A DNA stretch of 64,000 nucleotides from Acanthochromis polyacanthus (lineage: Eukaryota; Chordata; Actinopteri; Pomacentridae): positions 25,662,441 through 25,726,440 of the forward strand of contig NC_067135.1 in NCBI RefSeq assembly GCF_021347895.1, written 5' to 3'. Positions 63,314 to 64,000 of the stretch are shown piece after piece (within the stretch, counting starts at the first letter, position 1; every line of letters starts with the position of its first letter). A program made the position numbers and the translations under genes. The notes under the pieces are model-generated. The model had not been told where the DNA came from. It was given only the letters and a program-made list of their open reading frames with translations, and did no database searches.

Positions 63314-63976
63314 TTATCCGCTTGTTATACTGGTCTGTCTATCCCTGCTGCTGTGTTTAATCTCAGCCAGTAGTCGATGGGAGTTTCCTCGGCCGTCGGC
63401 TGGGTGGCGTAGAAATCTGCCAGTGGTAGACAGGACCCAGGGGTGGCAGTGAAATAGCGTCTTTCTCACTTTGACAATACTTTTTGCTCTACCAAAAAGA
63501 TGGCTTAGGATCTCATCTTTCTGTTCACTTGTTGACAGACTTCTTTTGTTCAGGTACACTTCCATCATATCGATCCATTCCTGAACAGAGTACTTGTCTT
63601 CTCCATCTCCACGGTACATGGGAGGCTCCTTTATGTCAGGTCTGACTATCAGGCTCATTTTTGAACAGTCAATGGTTGATCATGGTGCTTCAACTCCAAC
63701 CGATCGAGGTGATTGAAGTGGTGCTGGGGCAACTGGAGATTGGCTGGCGAGCAGACGGCTGGCTATGGATTCACCTATCTGACTTCCTAGCTCACCTATG
63801 AGATCACGTAACTGCTGTGCAGTATTCTCATTGTTGGAGACAGGAGTGCAAAAATGGGGCTCAAGTGGAGGGGTGTCACTGACAGTATTTGACTCAAATA
63901 GTCCCCCACTAGTTAACACTCTACTGCTACCATGGACAGTTTGATCAGCATCAAACAAACCTCGTCCCCTCCCCAT
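63314..63976 (-). pseudogene. Gag remnant with in-frame stop
   Basis: 98 codons (63976-63680), TGA, then the same frame to about 63480 with a capsid-like helical segment; beyond that it is scrambled. No zinc knuckle remains. Confidence 0.65.
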
Positions 63977-64000
63977 AACTGGTGTGAAAATGTTAAATGT

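Larger units (their letters stand above)
62559..64000 (-). mobile_element. Deleted Ty3/gypsy-like element, gag joined to integrase tail
   Basis: On the - strand, entering from the right edge: Gag N-terminal part (63976-63680), a TGA, then Gag continuing in the same frame (63658 down, PPMYRGDGEDKYSVQEWIDM). A jump follows to the C-terminal integrase/GPY-F part (63350 down, VLGRRKLADRWE, HPFTGQERIVHRNLL) and an acidic tail ending at 62559. Protease, RT, RNase H and the integrase core are missing. It starts next to the Tc1 right end. A different family from 53535-60868. Confidence 0.75.

Overview
The window looks like a ray-finned fish (teleost) genome. It is AT-rich, has intron-split butyrophilin-type immunoglobulin exons, and is packed with fish-typical repeats: Tc1/mariner, RTE-type LINE, tRNA-derived SINEs, hAT-, piggyBac- and PIF/Harbinger-like elements, and Ty3/gypsy. 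There are no prokaryotic features, CRISPR arrays, rRNA genes or convincing tRNA genes.

Region 1 (about 0.4-24.3 kb, + strand) is one large gene entering from the left. A butyrophilin-like Ig exon and a transmembrane exon (both phase 1-1) are followed by a short phase-1-to-0 linker exon. About 16 small phase-0 coiled-coil exons come next, and the last three exons encode a lamin tail domain (LTD). At least 22 exons (about 734 codons) can be joined in frame. An Ig-type receptor whose inner half resembles a lamin (coiled-coil rod plus LTD), in the place where fish butyrophilins normally carry B30.2, is the most striking item in the window. A block of introns and coil exons (about 3.0-5.3 kb) is duplicated at about 18.65-21.0 kb, with a third, damaged copy at 1.37-2.45 kb.

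Region 2 (25.25-29.8 kb, + strand) is a second butyrophilin-like gene: signal peptide, IgV exon, a membrane exon cut by an almost full-length antisense RTE LINE, and a repetitive charged tail exon with a frameshift. It is probably a pseudogene.

Region 3 (33.15-37.4 kb, + strand) is a compact island whose base composition looks richer in G+C than its surroundings. It holds three long, closely packed reading frames: a Cys-rich protein with PSAP/PPLY-type late-domain motifs, a protein ending in a basic nuclear localisation signal, and a type II, heavily N-glycosylated envelope-like protein. Each of the last two carries an in-frame stop. I read it as the remains of a virus-like (probably retrovirus-like) element of unrecognised family. 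No gag-pol is visible.

Region 4 (39.7-43.1 kb and 48.6-53.4 kb, - strand) holds two tandem paralogues of a small gene: an untranslated first exon, one or two membrane exons and a single coiled-coil terminal exon. They look like Ig-less relatives of the membrane and coil part of the region 1 gene. Copy A looks usable; copy B looks damaged.

Region 5 (53.4-64 kb) is a transposon nest. A Ty3/gypsy element (53,535-60,868) has LTRs that read as identical and a textbook GGGAAAC -1 frameshift site. It sits inside a Tc1 element whose transposase has Gln in place of the third catalytic acid. Next to it lies the gag/integrase-tail remnant of another gypsy element on the - strand.

Smaller mobile elements fill introns and spacers. 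They include a retroposon-like unit encoding a small single-pass membrane protein (10.5-11.9 kb, - strand), a piggyBac-like MITE with a long perfect palindrome (7.6-8.2 kb), hAT-like elements (14.0-15.7 and 41.4-42.0 kb), PIF/Harbinger elements (43.7-45.05 and 50.6-52.3 kb), and a 33-bp minisatellite (16.5-16.9 kb).
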